This document shows positions 1-10,447 of a DNA stretch of 64,000 bases, one piece after another; the stretch's first letter is position 1, and every line of letters begins with the position of its first letter. A program made the position numbers and the translations under genes. The stretch covers positions 496,001-560,000 of the forward strand of contig NC_020514.1 in assembly GCF_000347635.1 (NCBI RefSeq), written 5' to 3'. The DNA is from Paraglaciecola psychrophila 170. Lineage in GTDB: Bacteria > Pseudomonadota > Gammaproteobacteria > Enterobacterales > Alteromonadaceae. The notes beneath the pieces are model-generated. The model was given only the letters and a program-made list of their open reading frames with translations, did no database searches and was not told the origin of the DNA.

Positions 1-1740
1 CAATTCGTAAATTCCATGATCTCGCTCTTTTCCTGAGGCCGAAAGAGTGACAAAACCATGATCAGTAAACTTGAGCGCATTTCCTAAAAGATTGTTCAAA
101 ACCTGTTTAATTCGGTAACTGTCACCAATTAACTTTTCTGGTAAAGGTTCTAAGTTGTATATAAATTCTAAGTTTTTTAGGTGCGCGGACTTGGCCATGA
201 CACTCACCATATTTTCTAACATTTCATTAGGTGAAAAAGGGTGGTTGTTGATTTTTAACTTGCCGGCTTCTATTTTAGAAAAGTCTAATACATCATTCAC
301 AATGCTTAATAGGTTATCTGCTGCCGCGTTAATAATACTGACTTGCTCGCGCTTTTCTGGTGGTAGTGAATCTGAATGTAACTCTTTGCTGAAACCTAAT
401 ATTGCGTTCAGGGGAGTGCGTATTTCATGACTCATGTTGGCTAAAAACTGTGACTTAACATTACTTGCAGCAATGGCATCTTTGCGAGCAATGTCTAAAC
501 GCACGTTTTGCTCTTCAACTAGTTCAATATTGTTTCTTAAGTCATCTGTAGTTTGTTCTACCTCTAGTTCCAACTGATGACGACTTTTGTCCATAATAGC
601 GAGCGAGAACAAACCTGCTTCAATGAAAACCCCTAGTTGAAAGCAATAAGCAGTAAAGAAATTAGAAGGTAAAACAGTAGCCAAACTTAACATTCCGATA
701 AGTGCAAACCCAGCTAATATACTCCATGCAAAAATAAAGTACCGAGCCGCATGAAACTGATTGCCATAACTCTCAAAACCCGCATAAGTGAAGCTGGTAA
801 TGGCCATTACACTTGTCAGATAAACCAAACTACTTTGCCAAGCTGGGGGTAAGATATTTAATATTGAGAATAAGCCCAAGGTCGCCAACAGGCCAATACA
901 AATTTTAATATAAATTAAAGAATTAGGTGCTGATTTAGACATTTCTAAAAAAGAAATAGTAAATAAGCCAGAAAAAATACCAATGATGACGTAGATTAAA
1001 TCTGTATGCGAACTAGCCCATATGGTGATGGAGCTGGGTGTCAATAAGTGTAAATGGCCACCCCAAACAAACTGCCAGATAAGAACTGAACAAATATAAC
1101 CAAAGTATGCCAGTAAACTGTTATCTCTCAATCCTACATAAAGAATTAGATTATATAGGGCCAGCATGATGAGCCCACCATAGAACAGACCCCATATAAG
1201 GTTGTCATAAAGGTTTATTTTTTCGTGATGTGCATCTGTTTGGATATCAACCGGTGCCACTAATGCAGATCGTTGACTCTCTATACGCACATATAAATCG
1301 ATTGTTTGTGCATATGGCATATCTAGTTTCAATGTAGGAAAACGATATTTAGGGTTTGAACGGATCTTACCTTGACTAGCATTACCTAGTACTTTATCGC
1401 CAAGTAATACGTATATATCTACCTTTTCTAGTTGTGTAAATGCCACATCAATTACCCATTGTTTATTATTGGTAACATTGCTAATAGTGGTATGTAGCCA
1501 TACTCCTTTATCCGAAAAACCATAGTTTGGATTGTCTCCTGGTTGCCAAACAAACTCACCTAGTCTTTGTTTGACGTCGAATAGCCCTAGTGGATTACCC
1601 GTTTCTCGAAATACCTTTAATTGAGGAGATAACCTAATAACTTCATCAGTGGTAATTAACTGTATATCCCCTTGTGCCATTGCCCACAAAGGAATAGACA
1701 TTAAAACGATAAGTAAAAATCTGCAAATGCGAGGAAACAT
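1..1740 (-). CDS. 7TMR-DISM sensor histidine kinase (C-terminus beyond window)
   Basis: The reading frame is open from the ATG at 1738-1740 to base 1, giving 580 codons without a stop, so the C-terminus lies outside the window. Order: signal peptide (MFPRICRFLLIVLMSIPLW), an extracytoplasmic beta-rich domain of the 7TMR-DISM extracellular type (about residues 30-160), seven hydrophobic segments (about 185-385), a short coiled coil, then a HisKA domain with the H-box ANMSHEIRTP (around 434-441 on the plus strand) and the N-box with NNLLGNALKFT near the edge. It should be an inner-membrane kinase that senses an unknown, perhaps carbohydrate-like ligand; a C-terminal receiver domain is possible but not visible. 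It is divergent from parC with 228 bases between them. No partner regulator is in view. Confidence 0.9.
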   Translation of the reverse strand, partial: MFPRICRFLLIVLMSIPLWAMAQGDIQLITTDEVIRLSPQLKVFRETGNPLGLFDVKQRLGEFVWQPGDNPNYGFSDKGVWLHTTISNVTNNKQWVIDVAFTQLEKVDIYVLLGDKVLGNASQGKIRSNPKYRFPTLKLDMPYAQTIDLYVRIESQRSALVAPVDIQTDAHHEKINLYDNLIWGLFYGGLIMLALYNLILYVGLRDNSLLAYFGYICSVLIWQFVWGGHLHLLTPSSITIWASSHTDLIYVIIGIFSGLFTISFLEMSKSAPNSLIYIKICIGLLATLGLFSILNILPPAWQSSLVYLTSVMAITSFTYAGFESYGNQFHAARYFIFAWSILAGFALIGMLSLATVLPSNFFTAYCFQLGVFIEAGLFSLAIMDKSRHQLELEVEQTTDDLRNNIELVEEQNVRLDIARKDAIAASNVKSQFLANMSHEIRTPLNAILGFSKELHSDSLPPEKREQVSIINAAADNLLSIVNDVLDFSKIEAGKLKINNHPFSPNEMLENMVSVMAKSAHLKNLEFIYNLEPLPEKLIGDSYRIKQVLNNLLGNALKFTDHGFVTLSASGKERDHGIYEL

Positions 1741-1968
1741 CAAATTTAGTCGGTATGGGAGGTAATTTACATCATTAAACCATCCGACTAATACTTATGG
1801 CAAACCTTAGCTTTATTTTGATAGTGTGTTGGAGGGCTAAAGATATACTTAGGTGATGTAATCGGTGCGACTTATAGGGTAATCTACACAGCAGAGTAAT
1901 ATAATCCTATGCATTATTCACTTCATCCTACAATTTAAAACAAGAATAAGTGGTATAAATAGTCAAAC

Positions 1969-4293
1969 ATGAGTCAAGAAACCATTATTAATAAAGACGG
2001 CATCGAGCAGTTAACGATGCGTCGATTCACCGAAGAATCTTATTTAAATTATTCCATGTACGTGATTATGGACAGAGCATTACCGCATATAGGTGATGGT
2101 TTGAAACCGGTGCAGCGGCGTATTGTGTATGCCATGTCTGAGCTAGGTTTGAATAACGGGGCTAAGTACAAAAAGTCGGCACGTACAGTTGGTGATGTAC
2201 TCGGTAAATTTCACCCACATGGCGACTCCGCTTGTTACGAAGCTATGGTGCTAATGGCGCAACCGTTTTCTTATCGTTACCCATTGGTTGATGGGCAAGG
2301 TAATTGGGGAGCACCCGATGATCCTAAATCCTTCGCCGCGATGCGTTATACCGAATCTCGGTTATCCAAATTTAGTGAGGTGCTTCTCACTGAGTTAGGC
2401 CAAGGAACGGTTGATTGGCAGCCGAATTTTGATGGCACCTTAGATGAACCCAAAGTGTTACCGGCCCGCTTGCCACATATTTTATTGAACGGCATTACTG
2501 GCATTGCAGTGGGAATGGCGACTGATATTCCTCCCCATAATGTGAGAGAAGTCGCCAGTGCTTGTGCCCATTTACTGGATAACAACAAAGCCGAATTACA
2601 CGAACTATTAGAATTTGTAAAAGGCCCCGATTACCCCACTGACGCAGAAATCATCACTGCAAAAGCTGACATTATTAAGATTTACGAAACTGGCCGTGGT
2701 TCAATTAGAATGCGCGCAGTGTATTCAGAAGACAGTGGCGATATTATTATCACTGCACTGCCTCACCAAGCATCAGGCGGCAAAATTCTTGAACAGATTG
2801 CTGCGCAAATGCAAGCCAAAAAGTTACCTATGGTCAGTGACTTGCGTGACGAGTCTGATCACGAAAATCCCACCCGTTTGTTGATTACACCGCGATCTAA
2901 TCGTGTGGATGTAGAACAGCTGATGCAACATTTGTTTGCCACTACAGATTTAGAGAAGAGCTATAGGGTTAATATCAATATGATCGGTTTAGATGGCCGA
3001 CCACAAGTTAAAGACTTGCGAATGATATTAACCGAGTGGTTGAGTTTTAGAAAAGACACTGTCATTCGCAGATTGCAGTTTAGATTAGATAAAGTACTTG
3101 CCAGACTGCATATTCTTGAAGCTTTAATGATTGCATTTTTGAATATTGATGAAGTTATTCGCATTATTCGCTATGAAGAAAAGCCTAAACAGCAATTAAT
3201 GTCTCAGTTTAATTTGTCGGATATTCAAGCTGAAGCCATACTCGATTTAAAACTTCGTCACCTTGCTAAATTAGAAGAAGTAAAAATTCAAGCTGAGCAA
3301 GAAGAGCTTGCCAAAGAGCGTGATGCATTACAGTTGTTGTTAGGCTCTGATAAACGTTTAAAGACATTGATTAAAAAAGAAATACTAGAGGCTGCAGAAC
3401 TATATGGCGATGACAGGCGTTCACCTATCGTTACACGAGGAGAGTCTAAAGCGTTAACTGAAAAAGAGTTGATCCCTTCAGAAGCGGTCACAGTGGTGCT
3501 GTCCGAAAAAGGTTGGGCCCGATGTGCCAAAGGTCATGATGTGGATGTTGAAGGACTAAGTTATAAAGCTGGTGACAGCTATCAGGCCAGTGCTAAAGGA
3601 CGTAGTAATCAACAAGTTGTATTTTTTGACTCTTCAGGTAGAGCCTTTTCTTGTGATGCCCATGGATTACCTTCTGCTCGAAGCCAAGGAGAACCGTTAA
3701 CCGGCCGATTTAATATAGTCAGCGGCGAACATGTTGAACATATGGTGATCGGTAATGATGAACAGCAATATCTAATGGCTTCTGATGCTGGCTATGGGTT
3801 TGTCGGTAAATTTAGCGATATGGTGAGTAAAAACAAAGCAGGTAAAGCTTATTTATCTTTGTCTACTGCGGCTAAAATTATCGGCCCACAGCCAGTGTAC
3901 GATCTCAAGACTGATTGGTGTTTAGCTATTTCGAACGAAGGCAGAATGTTAATGTTTCCGCTTCGAGATTTACCAAGCTTAGGTAAAGGTAAAGGTAACA
4001 AACTGCTGAGTATTCCGTCAGCCAAGGTAGCATCCAGAGAAGAGTATGTGAGTGTGTTAGCGGTGGTGCCGCAGGGTGCTAACGTTAAAATTCTAGCCGG
4101 TAAAAGAGGTATGACCTTAACCGCAGCTGATCTTGTTCATTATCAAGGAGATCGGGGAAGACGAGGAAATAAACTACCTCGGGGCCTACAACGGGTAGAT
4201 GGAGTGGAAGTTGAAAAACCGGGAACTGCCGCTTCTCAAACAGCCGAAGCCAATCCTGAAGAAAGTAATGGTTCAGATTTGCCCCTTCAATAA
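1969..4293 (+). CDS. parC: DNA topoisomerase IV subunit A
   Basis: 774 residues, close to the E. coli length, and nearly collinear with E. coli ParC. It is the DNA breakage-reunion subunit of topoisomerase IV, which decatenates daughter chromosomes together with ParE. The catalytic tyrosine is Tyr127 in [10 protein letters not shown]. The quinolone-resistance region reads [10 protein letters not shown] with Ser87 and Glu91, the residues equivalent to E. coli Ser80 and Glu84, so it is wild type at both common resistance sites. The C-terminal beta-pinwheel repeats follow from about residue 500 (KGKGNK-type blades). parE, often the neighbour, is not present here. Start ATG at 1969; no strong Shine-Dalgarno is visible upstream. 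Confidence 0.97.
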   Translation: MSQETIINKDGIEQLTMRRFTEESYLNYSMYVIMDRALPHIGDGLKPVQRRIVYAMSELGLNNGAKYKKSARTVGDVLGKFHPHGDSACYEAMVLMAQPFSYRYPLVDGQGNWGAPDDPKSFAAMRYTESRLSKFSEVLLTELGQGTVDWQPNFDGTLDEPKVLPARLPHILLNGITGIAVGMATDIPPHNVREVASACAHLLDNNKAELHELLEFVKGPDYPTDAEIITAKADIIKIYETGRGSIRMRAVYSEDSGDIIITALPHQASGGKILEQIAAQMQAKKLPMVSDLRDESDHENPTRLLITPRSNRVDVEQLMQHLFATTDLEKSYRVNINMIGLDGRPQVKDLRMILTEWLSFRKDTVIRRLQFRLDKVLARLHILEALMIAFLNIDEVIRIIRYEEKPKQQLMSQFNLSDIQAEAILDLKLRHLAKLEEVKIQAEQEELAKERDALQLLLGSDKRLKTLIKKEILEAAELYGDDRRSPIVTRGESKALTEKELIPSEAVTVVLSEKGWARCAKGHDVDVEGLSYKAGDSYQASAKGRSNQQVVFFDSSGRAFSCDAHGLPSARSQGEPLTGRFNIVSGEHVEHMVIGNDEQQYLMASDAGYGFVGKFSDMVSKNKAGKAYLSLSTAAKIIGPQPVYDLKTDWCLAISNEGRMLMFPLRDLPSLGKGKGNKLLSIPSAKVASREEYVSVLAVVPQGANVKILAGKRGMTLTAADLVHYQGDRGRRGNKLPRGLQRVDGVEVEKPGTAASQTAEANPEESNGSDLPLQ

Positions 4294-4301
4294 TTCACTG
4301 A

Positions 4302-4350
4302 CTAACAAGCGGATGGAATGATTTTATCTGCTTTGTTCTTTTTGCTAAAC
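4302..4350 (+). terminator. possible parC terminator
   Basis: An imperfect hairpin (AACAAGCGGAT pairing with ATCTGCTTTGTT, with one G-U pair and a small bulge) starts 8 bases after the parC stop and is followed by a CTTTTTG tail. Folding was judged by eye only. Confidence 0.4.
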
Positions 4351-4398
4351 GACTTTCTTTTCACATCTTTTTACTTAACCTAATAAGGTCCAATATAG

Positions 4399-5661
4399 AT
4401 GGTGAACATTTATTTTAAGCGATTGTTAACACTTATTTTTTGGGTTTCTTTTAATGCTCATTCTGTTGCAGTTAATAATGATCCTATTGTTATTATGATT
4501 GGCGTTGATGGGCTACGAGCCGATACCTTGGAACGTATGCCCGCTCCCAATTTACAGGTTTTAGCGGACACTGGCGTGAGGGCTAATATGATCCCAGCCA
4601 TGCCGACTAAAACATTTGTGAATTTCTATTCCTTAGCGACTGGTTTGCACCCAGAACATCATGGCTTTGTTTCCAATTACCCTTATGATCGAGAAATAGG
4701 CCGTAAATTTAATCGTCAAACAGACGTCAACGATTCTAAATGGTGGGGTGGGGAACCTATTTGGATAACTGCTGAAAAACAAGGTATTAAAGCGGCGACT
4801 TATTTTTGGATAGGTTCAGAAGTGGAAATTGACGGTGTGCGACCAACATTTTGGAAACCATATCAACAAAATAAAGACTATGCCGAACGTGTTGAAGAGG
4901 TATTACAATGGCTTGCTTTACCTGAGAAACAGCGACCAAGATTAATCACATTATATTTTTCGGCAGTAGACACTGCAGTACACAGCTTTGGTGTAGATAC
5001 GGCGCAAGAAAGAGCAGCAGTAACTTTGGTTGATAAACACATTGGCGATTTGCTACTGGGACTCAAAAAGTTAGGGCTTGAACAGCGTTCAAATATAGTG
5101 GTGGTGGCGGATCATGGAATGGTCAATTTATCTGATCAAAGAGTGATCAATATTGACTCATTGGTAGACTTGTCTAGTTTCGTCGTATCCGACTGGTCAG
5201 ATACGAGAGCTTCAGTACACGCTCCGTTCCTAAATTTGTTTGCAACACCTGAATTAGTGGATGCAGCCTACAAAAAACTGCATAAAGCACACCCAAAAAT
5301 GCAGGTGTTTCGCCGTGGTGATTTTCCGACTAATTACTATTTTGACCACCCAAAAAGGGGACCCGACATAATGTTGCTAGCGGATACTGGCTGGAGTATT
5401 TACGCTAGTCGAGATAAACGTGAGCCCCAATCGTTGGTTAAATCAGGCCGATCGGTCGCCACTCATGGTTATGATAATCAAGACCCACTGATGCATGCTA
5501 CTTTTATTGCTAATGGCCCCGCATTTAAGAAAAAATTGCAAGCGAAACCTTTCGACAACATAGAAGTATACGGTTTATTGGCCTGCGTATTGAAGATAAA
5601 ACCTGCCGACACCGATGGACATGTTAAAAATATTCAGCATTTAATGACACAAGATTGCTAA
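4399..5661 (+). CDS. secreted nucleotide pyrophosphatase/phosphodiesterase (ENPP-like)
   Basis: 420 residues with an N-terminal signal peptide (about 1-25). It belongs to the alkaline phosphatase superfamily, type I phosphodiesterase/nucleotide pyrophosphatase branch. Visible two-metal site residues: Asp37 in GVDGLRADT, the threonine nucleophile in MPTKTF (Thr70), Asp191 and His195 in SAVDTAVHSFG, Asp238 and His239 in VADHGM, and a late histidine in ATHGYDN. These are all the residues expected of an active bimetallic phosphodiesterase. It probably cleaves phosphodiester or pyrophosphate bonds of extracellular nucleotides in the periplasm for phosphate scavenging; the actual substrate cannot be read from sequence. 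It is convergent with ftsX. Confidence 0.88.
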   Translation: MVNIYFKRLLTLIFWVSFNAHSVAVNNDPIVIMIGVDGLRADTLERMPAPNLQVLADTGVRANMIPAMPTKTFVNFYSLATGLHPEHHGFVSNYPYDREIGRKFNRQTDVNDSKWWGGEPIWITAEKQGIKAATYFWIGSEVEIDGVRPTFWKPYQQNKDYAERVEEVLQWLALPEKQRPRLITLYFSAVDTAVHSFGVDTAQERAAVTLVDKHIGDLLLGLKKLGLEQRSNIVVVADHGMVNLSDQRVINIDSLVDLSSFVVSDWSDTRASVHAPFLNLFATPELVDAAYKKLHKAHPKMQVFRRGDFPTNYYFDHPKRGPDIMLLADTGWSIYASRDKREPQSLVKSGRSVATHGYDNQDPLMHATFIANGPAFKKKLQAKPFDNIEVYGLLACVLKIKPADTDGHVKNIQHLMTQDC

Positions 5662-5845
5662 TCCCTCGTTGAACGAGTGTGGTTAAATTGCCAGACTTGA
5701 GTACATAACAGATGTTATAAAGTACTCAAATAAACATCTGTAGCTTTTCTATATTGAATTTATAGGACGTTTTAAATCAGTATTTTTTAAAGAGTGGAGG
5801 TGTCACTTTCTTGTTGCAGTTTGGTGCATACGTCAAGTGAACAGA

Positions 5846-6826
5846 TTATTTAGGCTCAATATCACGCACATGACGTTTGACCGATAGCAAAGAGCCGGTT
5901 AGACCCAGAAAAACCGAGAGGCCTAACATCCATAGAAAGGTAGAAAAGTCAGCGCCGGTTAAGTTGAAACTCCTCTGGTATAACTCGCTTACTGCACTAA
6001 CACTGCTGCTCATCCACCATAAAAGTAATATAACCGCTATCCACGCTAATAAACCACCTAAAAAGCCATACCAAAAACCTGTGTACATAAAAGGCCGTTG
6101 GATAAAAGCATCTGTGGCGCCAACTAATTTCATCACTAAAATTTCGTCTTTTTTACTAAGAATGTTTAGTCTTATCGTATTGCCAATAATGAGCACAACT
6201 GCTAGAAACAGCAAAAGAGCAATGACGGTGACTAAGTCTTTGACTACATTAAGCAATGCATGTAATCGCTCAAGCCATTCAATATCTAACTTACCAATAT
6301 CTACTTCCCTTTCGTCTCTGAGTTTGTCTAAGAGTATACGAGCGGCTATTGGGCTGGCATGTCGGCTGGTGGGGATAACTAGTATCACATTCGGCAACGG
6401 ATTTTCATCTAAGTAAGCAATCGCATCACCAAAGCCTGATAATTGTTTAAACTCTTCCAGTGCTTGGTCTGCCGAGATATAATTGATTGAGTCGATTTCT
6501 GGCCACAGCTGAATTCGTTTTAGTAGTTGCTCGATGTCTCCCTGACTGACTTTTTCTTTTAAGAATAAAGAGATTTGAGACGCTTGCTCCCAACCAGAAC
6601 TGACATTCTCGGCATTTTTTACCATAACAAACAGGGTACTGGGTAAGGTGATACTTAATCCTAAAACCCCTATTGTCATAAGTGATGCGGCTTTTGAGCG
6701 CCATAGTTCACCCAAGCTGCCCAGTGCCTGTCTGAAATGACTGACAAAGAACATCACAAAACGTTGATTGGCAGATACTTTAGAGATTTGCGCACCTTGT
6801 ACTCGACCTTTAAACAAGATGCTCAT
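5846..6826 (-). CDS. ftsX: cell division protein FtsX
   Basis: 326 residues; FtsX/permease family. A cytoplasmic N-terminus is followed by a first membrane segment (about 50-70), a periplasmic domain (to about 190) and three further membrane segments. With FtsE it forms the ABC-type complex at the divisome that activates periplasmic cell-wall hydrolases through EnvC-like partners. It is the last gene of ftsY-ftsE-ftsX on the minus strand. It is separated from ftsE by about 90 bases, while the two usually abut or overlap. rpoH, which follows ftsX in many gammaproteobacteria, is not adjacent; a convergent phosphodiesterase gene is there instead. Confidence 0.95.
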   Translation of the reverse strand: MSILFKGRVQGAQISKVSANQRFVMFFVSHFRQALGSLGELWRSKAASLMTIGVLGLSITLPSTLFVMVKNAENVSSGWEQASQISLFLKEKVSQGDIEQLLKRIQLWPEIDSINYISADQALEEFKQLSGFGDAIAYLDENPLPNVILVIPTSRHASPIAARILLDKLRDEREVDIGKLDIEWLERLHALLNVVKDLVTVIALLLFLAVVLIIGNTIRLNILSKKDEILVMKLVGATDAFIQRPFMYTGFWYGFLGGLLAWIAVILLLWWMSSSVSAVSELYQRSFNLTGADFSTFLWMLGLSVFLGLTGSLLSVKRHVRDIEPK

Positions 6827-6916
6827 TGAGTTGCTCTCATTAATGAGTAAACCATTGCTGAGCTAATCACAGGCGTGCAGTTACACATCGAATTAAACAA
6901 TAAATAAGGCATAGAG

Positions 6917-7612
6917 TTACACATAGAGCTCATTACTTTGAAATTCATCTGTTAGACCATCGGTTATCATCTGGCCTTGTTTGAGTGTCAGTGTTCTATA
7001 TTTCATGCGTGCAATCAGTCCAAGGTCGTGTGTAGCAATGAATACAGATACGCCAGCTTGGTTAAAATCTTCAAATAGTCTAATAATCTCCATCGATAAT
7101 TTGGGATCTAAATTACCCGTTGGTTCATCGGCTAATAACAACGGTGGTTTATTCACTACCGCTCGGGCAATACCAACTCTTTGTTGTTCACCGCCAGACA
7201 ACATAGCAGGCAAGTTTTTGACCTTATCACTTAGGCCAACCATTTCTAAGGCTGCATGCACCCGTTTCGCTGTTTCTTTATGAGAATAACCTTCAATAAT
7301 TAAAGGTAGTGCCACATTGTCAAACACACTTTTTTCCATCAGTAAGTGGTGGCTTTGAAAAATCATGCCTATATCACGGCGTATATAAGCAATTTGTTTA
7401 CGTTGAATATTGCTTAAGTCGTGCCCATTGATTAACACTTTCCCCACAGTGGGGCGTTCCATGATAGATATGAGTTTCAGCAAGGTACTTTTCCCGGCGC
7501 CTGAGTGACCGGTTAAAAATGCCATTTCTCCTGGCTCAATATGAAAATCTACCTTTCTCAAGGCTTGTTGTCCGCCGGGGTAGGTTTTGCTGACTTGTTC
7601 AAACTTAATCAT
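6917..7612 (-). CDS. ftsE: cell division ATP-binding protein FtsE
   Basis: 231 residues, one complete ABC ATPase domain. Walker A GHSGAGKST (35-43), signature LSGGEQQ (138-144), Walker B with LLLADEPTGNLD (158-169) and the H-loop in IATHD. It drives FtsX conformational changes that license septal peptidoglycan hydrolysis. It follows ftsY with a 15-base gap, so the two are almost certainly cotranscribed. A 10-base direct repeat (AGTTACACAT at 6879-6888 and 6915-6924) sits at its 3' end and in the spacer before ftsX, which may be a small local duplication that lengthened the gap. Confidence 0.97.
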   Translation of the reverse strand: MIKFEQVSKTYPGGQQALRKVDFHIEPGEMAFLTGHSGAGKSTLLKLISIMERPTVGKVLINGHDLSNIQRKQIAYIRRDIGMIFQSHHLLMEKSVFDNVALPLIIEGYSHKETAKRVHAALEMVGLSDKVKNLPAMLSGGEQQRVGIARAVVNKPPLLLADEPTGNLDPKLSMEIIRLFEDFNQAGVSVFIATHDLGLIARMKYRTLTLKQGQMITDGLTDEFQSNELYV

Positions 7613-7627
7613 AAGTGGCTTAGTTGG

Positions 7628-9028
7628 TTATTGCTGTTTGCTAGATTCTGAAAATAACGCATTTACAAAATCTTGACTATTAAAGGGTCTCAAATCGTCA
7701 ATGCCTTCGCCTATGCCGACATAACGAATAGGAATATCAAATTGGTCAGCAATAGCAAAAATCACTCCACCTTTTGCGGTACCGTCCAATTTGGTCAAGC
7801 TTATACCAGTTAAGCCTACTGCTTCATTGAATAATTTAGTTTGGCTTATTGCATTTTGTCCGGTGCCTGCATCTAGGGTCAGCATGATTTCGTGAGGGGC
7901 TTGTGGTGCAATTTTTTTGATCACTCGGACTACTTTCTTAAGTTCTTCCATTAAGTGTTCTTTGTTTTGCAAGCGCCCAGCTGTATCTGCAATTAACACA
8001 TCAATATTTTTTGCTTTGGCGGACTGAAATGCATCAAAAATTACTGACGCGCTGTCTGAACCTGTTTGTTGCGCCACCACAGGGATATTATTACGCTCAC
8101 CCCAAACTTGAAGTTGTTCAACCGCTGCAGCTCTAAAGGTATCACCTGCTGCCAGCATAACCTTCTTACCTTGCTGTTGGAATTGTTTAGCCATTTTTCC
8201 AATAGTAGTGGTTTTACCTACGCCATTTACACCAACCATTAAAATAACAAATGGACCAGACTCCGTTTTAAGGGTTAACGGGGACTCGACTTTTTTCAAT
8301 ATATCGGCCATTTGTTCTTTTAATAATTTATATAAGGCGTCGCCGTCTTTCAATTGTTTACGGTCTGAACTTTCAGTTAACTGCTTAATGATTTTAGCTG
8401 TAGTGTCCATACCCACATCAGCTACTAATAATTGTGTTTCTAATTCTTCAAATAATTCATCATCAATAGCTTTTCCACGAAACAAACTGACAATACCACT
8501 ACCGATACTTTCTTTAGTTCGCGACAGACCGCGTTTTAATTTACTAAAAAAACCGCTATGTTCGGCATCTTGTTGTTCTGTAGTTGGATTATCTAGGACT
8601 TCTATGGTTGCTTGATTATCCGCTAATGAAGTGTTTTCAAGTGCCGAGGTACTTTCATTGAAAGGCTCAGTGACAAGCGCTTTGGTTTCTGAATCTGACT
8701 CTCTGCTGACAGGTTCTTGGCTGTTTTTAAGTAGCTCAACCGTGCTGGGTTTTATATGAGAACGATTGTTTTCTAATATTACTGTAACCGGCTCTGATAC
8801 CTGCTCAGTATGGCTTTTTTGCTCTGAGTCTGGTGTCGTTTCAGTTGTTTTTGGTTGAGATTTTTGATTGGGATTGGCACTGGACTCATCTATTGTAGAA
8901 TTGTCATTCTTTATTATTTCTGGTTCTGAATTCACCTGTTCATCTGAGGTTAGAAGAGGGCTTTTTTTATCGACAGGAGACTCTTCTTGTTGTTTATCTT
9001 TTTTGAGCCATTTAAAAAACTTTGACAT
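7628..9028 (-). CDS. ftsY: signal recognition particle receptor FtsY
   Basis: 466 residues from the ATG at 9028 (MSKFFKWLKKDKQ). The longer open frame to 9151 would run into the divergent rsmD start and adds non-conserved sequence, so the internal ATG is chosen. An acidic, low-complexity A region (about 10-160) precedes the four-helix N domain and the GTPase G domain: G1 GVNGVGKTTT (266-275), DTAGR (348-352) and TKLDGTAKGG (412-421). FtsY docks ribosome-SRP complexes at the SecYEG translocon. First gene of the ftsYEX operon; the 71-base gap to rsmD must hold both promoters. Confidence 0.95.
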   Translation of the reverse strand: MSKFFKWLKKDKQQEESPVDKKSPLLTSDEQVNSEPEIIKNDNSTIDESSANPNQKSQPKTTETTPDSEQKSHTEQVSEPVTVILENNRSHIKPSTVELLKNSQEPVSRESDSETKALVTEPFNESTSALENTSLADNQATIEVLDNPTTEQQDAEHSGFFSKLKRGLSRTKESIGSGIVSLFRGKAIDDELFEELETQLLVADVGMDTTAKIIKQLTESSDRKQLKDGDALYKLLKEQMADILKKVESPLTLKTESGPFVILMVGVNGVGKTTTIGKMAKQFQQQGKKVMLAAGDTFRAAAVEQLQVWGERNNIPVVAQQTGSDSASVIFDAFQSAKAKNIDVLIADTAGRLQNKEHLMEELKKVVRVIKKIAPQAPHEIMLTLDAGTGQNAISQTKLFNEAVGLTGISLTKLDGTAKGGVIFAIADQFDIPIRYVGIGEGIDDLRPFNSQDFVNALFSESSKQQ

Positions 9029-9099
9029 TCCGGTGAGAAATCCTAGGTAATTGGGTAAACTATTTAAATCATTTCTCAATAATAGCATTTCTATACCAA

Positions 9100-9714
9100 A
9101 TGAAGCGAGGCGAAAAACGTTCATCAAAGAGCAGCGTAGCAGCGGGCACAAAATCGGGTGGCACGGTACGGATCATCAGCGGGCGTTTTCGTGGCCGTAA
9201 ATTGTCTGTACTCGATGTTCAGGGACTGCGCCCAACTACTGATAAAAACAAGGAAATGTTATTTAGTTGGTTGATGCCCTACACCTTAGATGCGGTATGT
9301 TTAGATGCGTTTGCGGGTAGTGGTGGATTGGGATTTGAGGCTTTGTCACGTTATGGGAAAAGTTGTACTTTTATTGAGTTAAATAAAAACGCAGCGGAAA
9401 AATTGGCAGATAATATCCAATTATTAGACTTAAGTTCACAGCAAGCACAAATTATTCAAGGCAACACATTAGACACCTTAAATAACTTGAATCAGCCATA
9501 TGATTTGATTTTTTTAGACCCACCATTTAATCAGGACTTACTTCCTCAGACGATTCAACGCATTGCTGAAAATGCTTTGTTATCTGTCGATGGGGTCATT
9601 TACATCGAATGTGAAGGGCAAGGGGGCAGTTATTCAGTACCTGAAAATTGGCAATTGATTAAAGAAAAGCGTAGTCCGCAGATTTTGGCCAGAGTGTATC
9701 AACGCGCCAATTGA
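9100..9714 (+). CDS. rsmD: 16S rRNA (guanine(966)-N(2))-methyltransferase
   Basis: 204 residues. The AdoMet-binding motif DAFAGSGGLGFEAL is at 69-82 and the amino-methyltransferase catalytic motif DPPF at 140-143, preceded by IF. The protein methylates N2 of G966 in 16S rRNA on the assembled 30S subunit. The N-terminal stretch with RIISGRFRGRKL is the usual RsmD start; the first 20 residues are lysine/serine-rich and less conserved, and no clear Shine-Dalgarno supports the ATG at 9100, so the true start may lie slightly downstream. Divergent partner of ftsY, a common gammaproteobacterial arrangement. Confidence 0.95.
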   Translation: MKRGEKRSSKSSVAAGTKSGGTVRIISGRFRGRKLSVLDVQGLRPTTDKNKEMLFSWLMPYTLDAVCLDAFAGSGGLGFEALSRYGKSCTFIELNKNAAEKLADNIQLLDLSSQQAQIIQGNTLDTLNNLNQPYDLIFLDPPFNQDLLPQTIQRIAENALLSVDGVIYIECEGQGGSYSVPENWQLIKEKRSPQILARVYQRAN

Positions 9715-9735
9715 CGTTATCACTATCAACCGTGT

Positions 9736-10329
9736 TTAGATTTCTATGCCAATGTTACTCATACCTTCTGCGGTGGCGAGTTGTTTCAACTGTTTACAGC
9801 TTTCTGCATTTTTTGCACATTTTGACAGAAATATTAATAATTCTTGTTGAGTCTCGACTTCCCATTGCATTAACGGGTGTTGTTTAATATCTAGGTCGCT
9901 GATGTCTTCTTCAGTACTTGCTTCGATAAATGCTTCTACTCCACCTTGTGATAGTTTACTGACAACTACTGCTCCTTGAGGATCTTCGCCTTGGATTAGC
10001 AAAATGGTAGCTGATAGCGACATAGCCATGTCGATTGCTGGATAGACACCATAGTTGTCAAAATCTACGGCATCTGGAACCGCGTCTTCTACTTTCTCTA
10101 ATTGAGCTGCAAAATTTATTTTGGCTTGGGGCACAGCTAACCATTCCCAGATGGCATTTAAACTATTGCGATACTGCGCAGGATCGGCAAACTCTGTTGC
10201 CTCACAAAAAAGCACATAGTTAGGTAACATTCGTTCTAAAAGTGTGGCTGAAAAAGCGACTGCATACCAACCTTCTAATTCTCTCACTTGTTGGAATATA
10301 TTTAGTTTTTTATTCAAAATCACTCTCAT
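9736..10329 (-). CDS. YjaG/DUF416 family protein
   Basis: About 197 residues. It resembles E. coli YjaG throughout: LERMLPNY, FADPAQYRNSLNAIWEWL, VDFDNYGVYPAIDMAMSL and the C-terminal SNIGIEI. The family has no established function; the protein is soluble and mostly helical. The start is uncertain. The longest frame begins with TTG at 10371; the ATG at 10329 is used here, and a TTG a few codons further in (LNKKLNIFQQ) lies nearest to the E. coli start. None has a good ribosome binding site. Convergent with rsmD, 21 bases between the stops. Confidence 0.85.
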   Translation of the reverse strand: MRVILNKKLNIFQQVRELEGWYAVAFSATLLERMLPNYVLFCEATEFADPAQYRNSLNAIWEWLAVPQAKINFAAQLEKVEDAVPDAVDFDNYGVYPAIDMAMSLSATILLIQGEDPQGAVVVSKLSQGGVEAFIEASTEEDISDLDIKQHPLMQWEVETQQELLIFLSKCAKNAESCKQLKQLATAEGMSNIGIEI

Positions 10330-10447
10330 TAATATTTTTACGTAGCCGCTCACGCTGGGATACAAGCTCAAAGGTGCAAAGTGTCTACAATTTTTAAGTG
10401 TCTAATACACTTACTTTGTCTACAACAAATAAGTAACTACAACTAAG

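Noticed and set aside
5877..6416. Long plus-strand frames opposite ftsX, ftsY, glmU and other genes
   Set aside because: They lie fully antisense to clear genes with conserved domains and show no family features.
6879..6924. 10-base repeat AGTTACACAT between ftsE and ftsX
   Set aside because: Too short and isolated to support a function; at most a small duplication, noted under ftsE.
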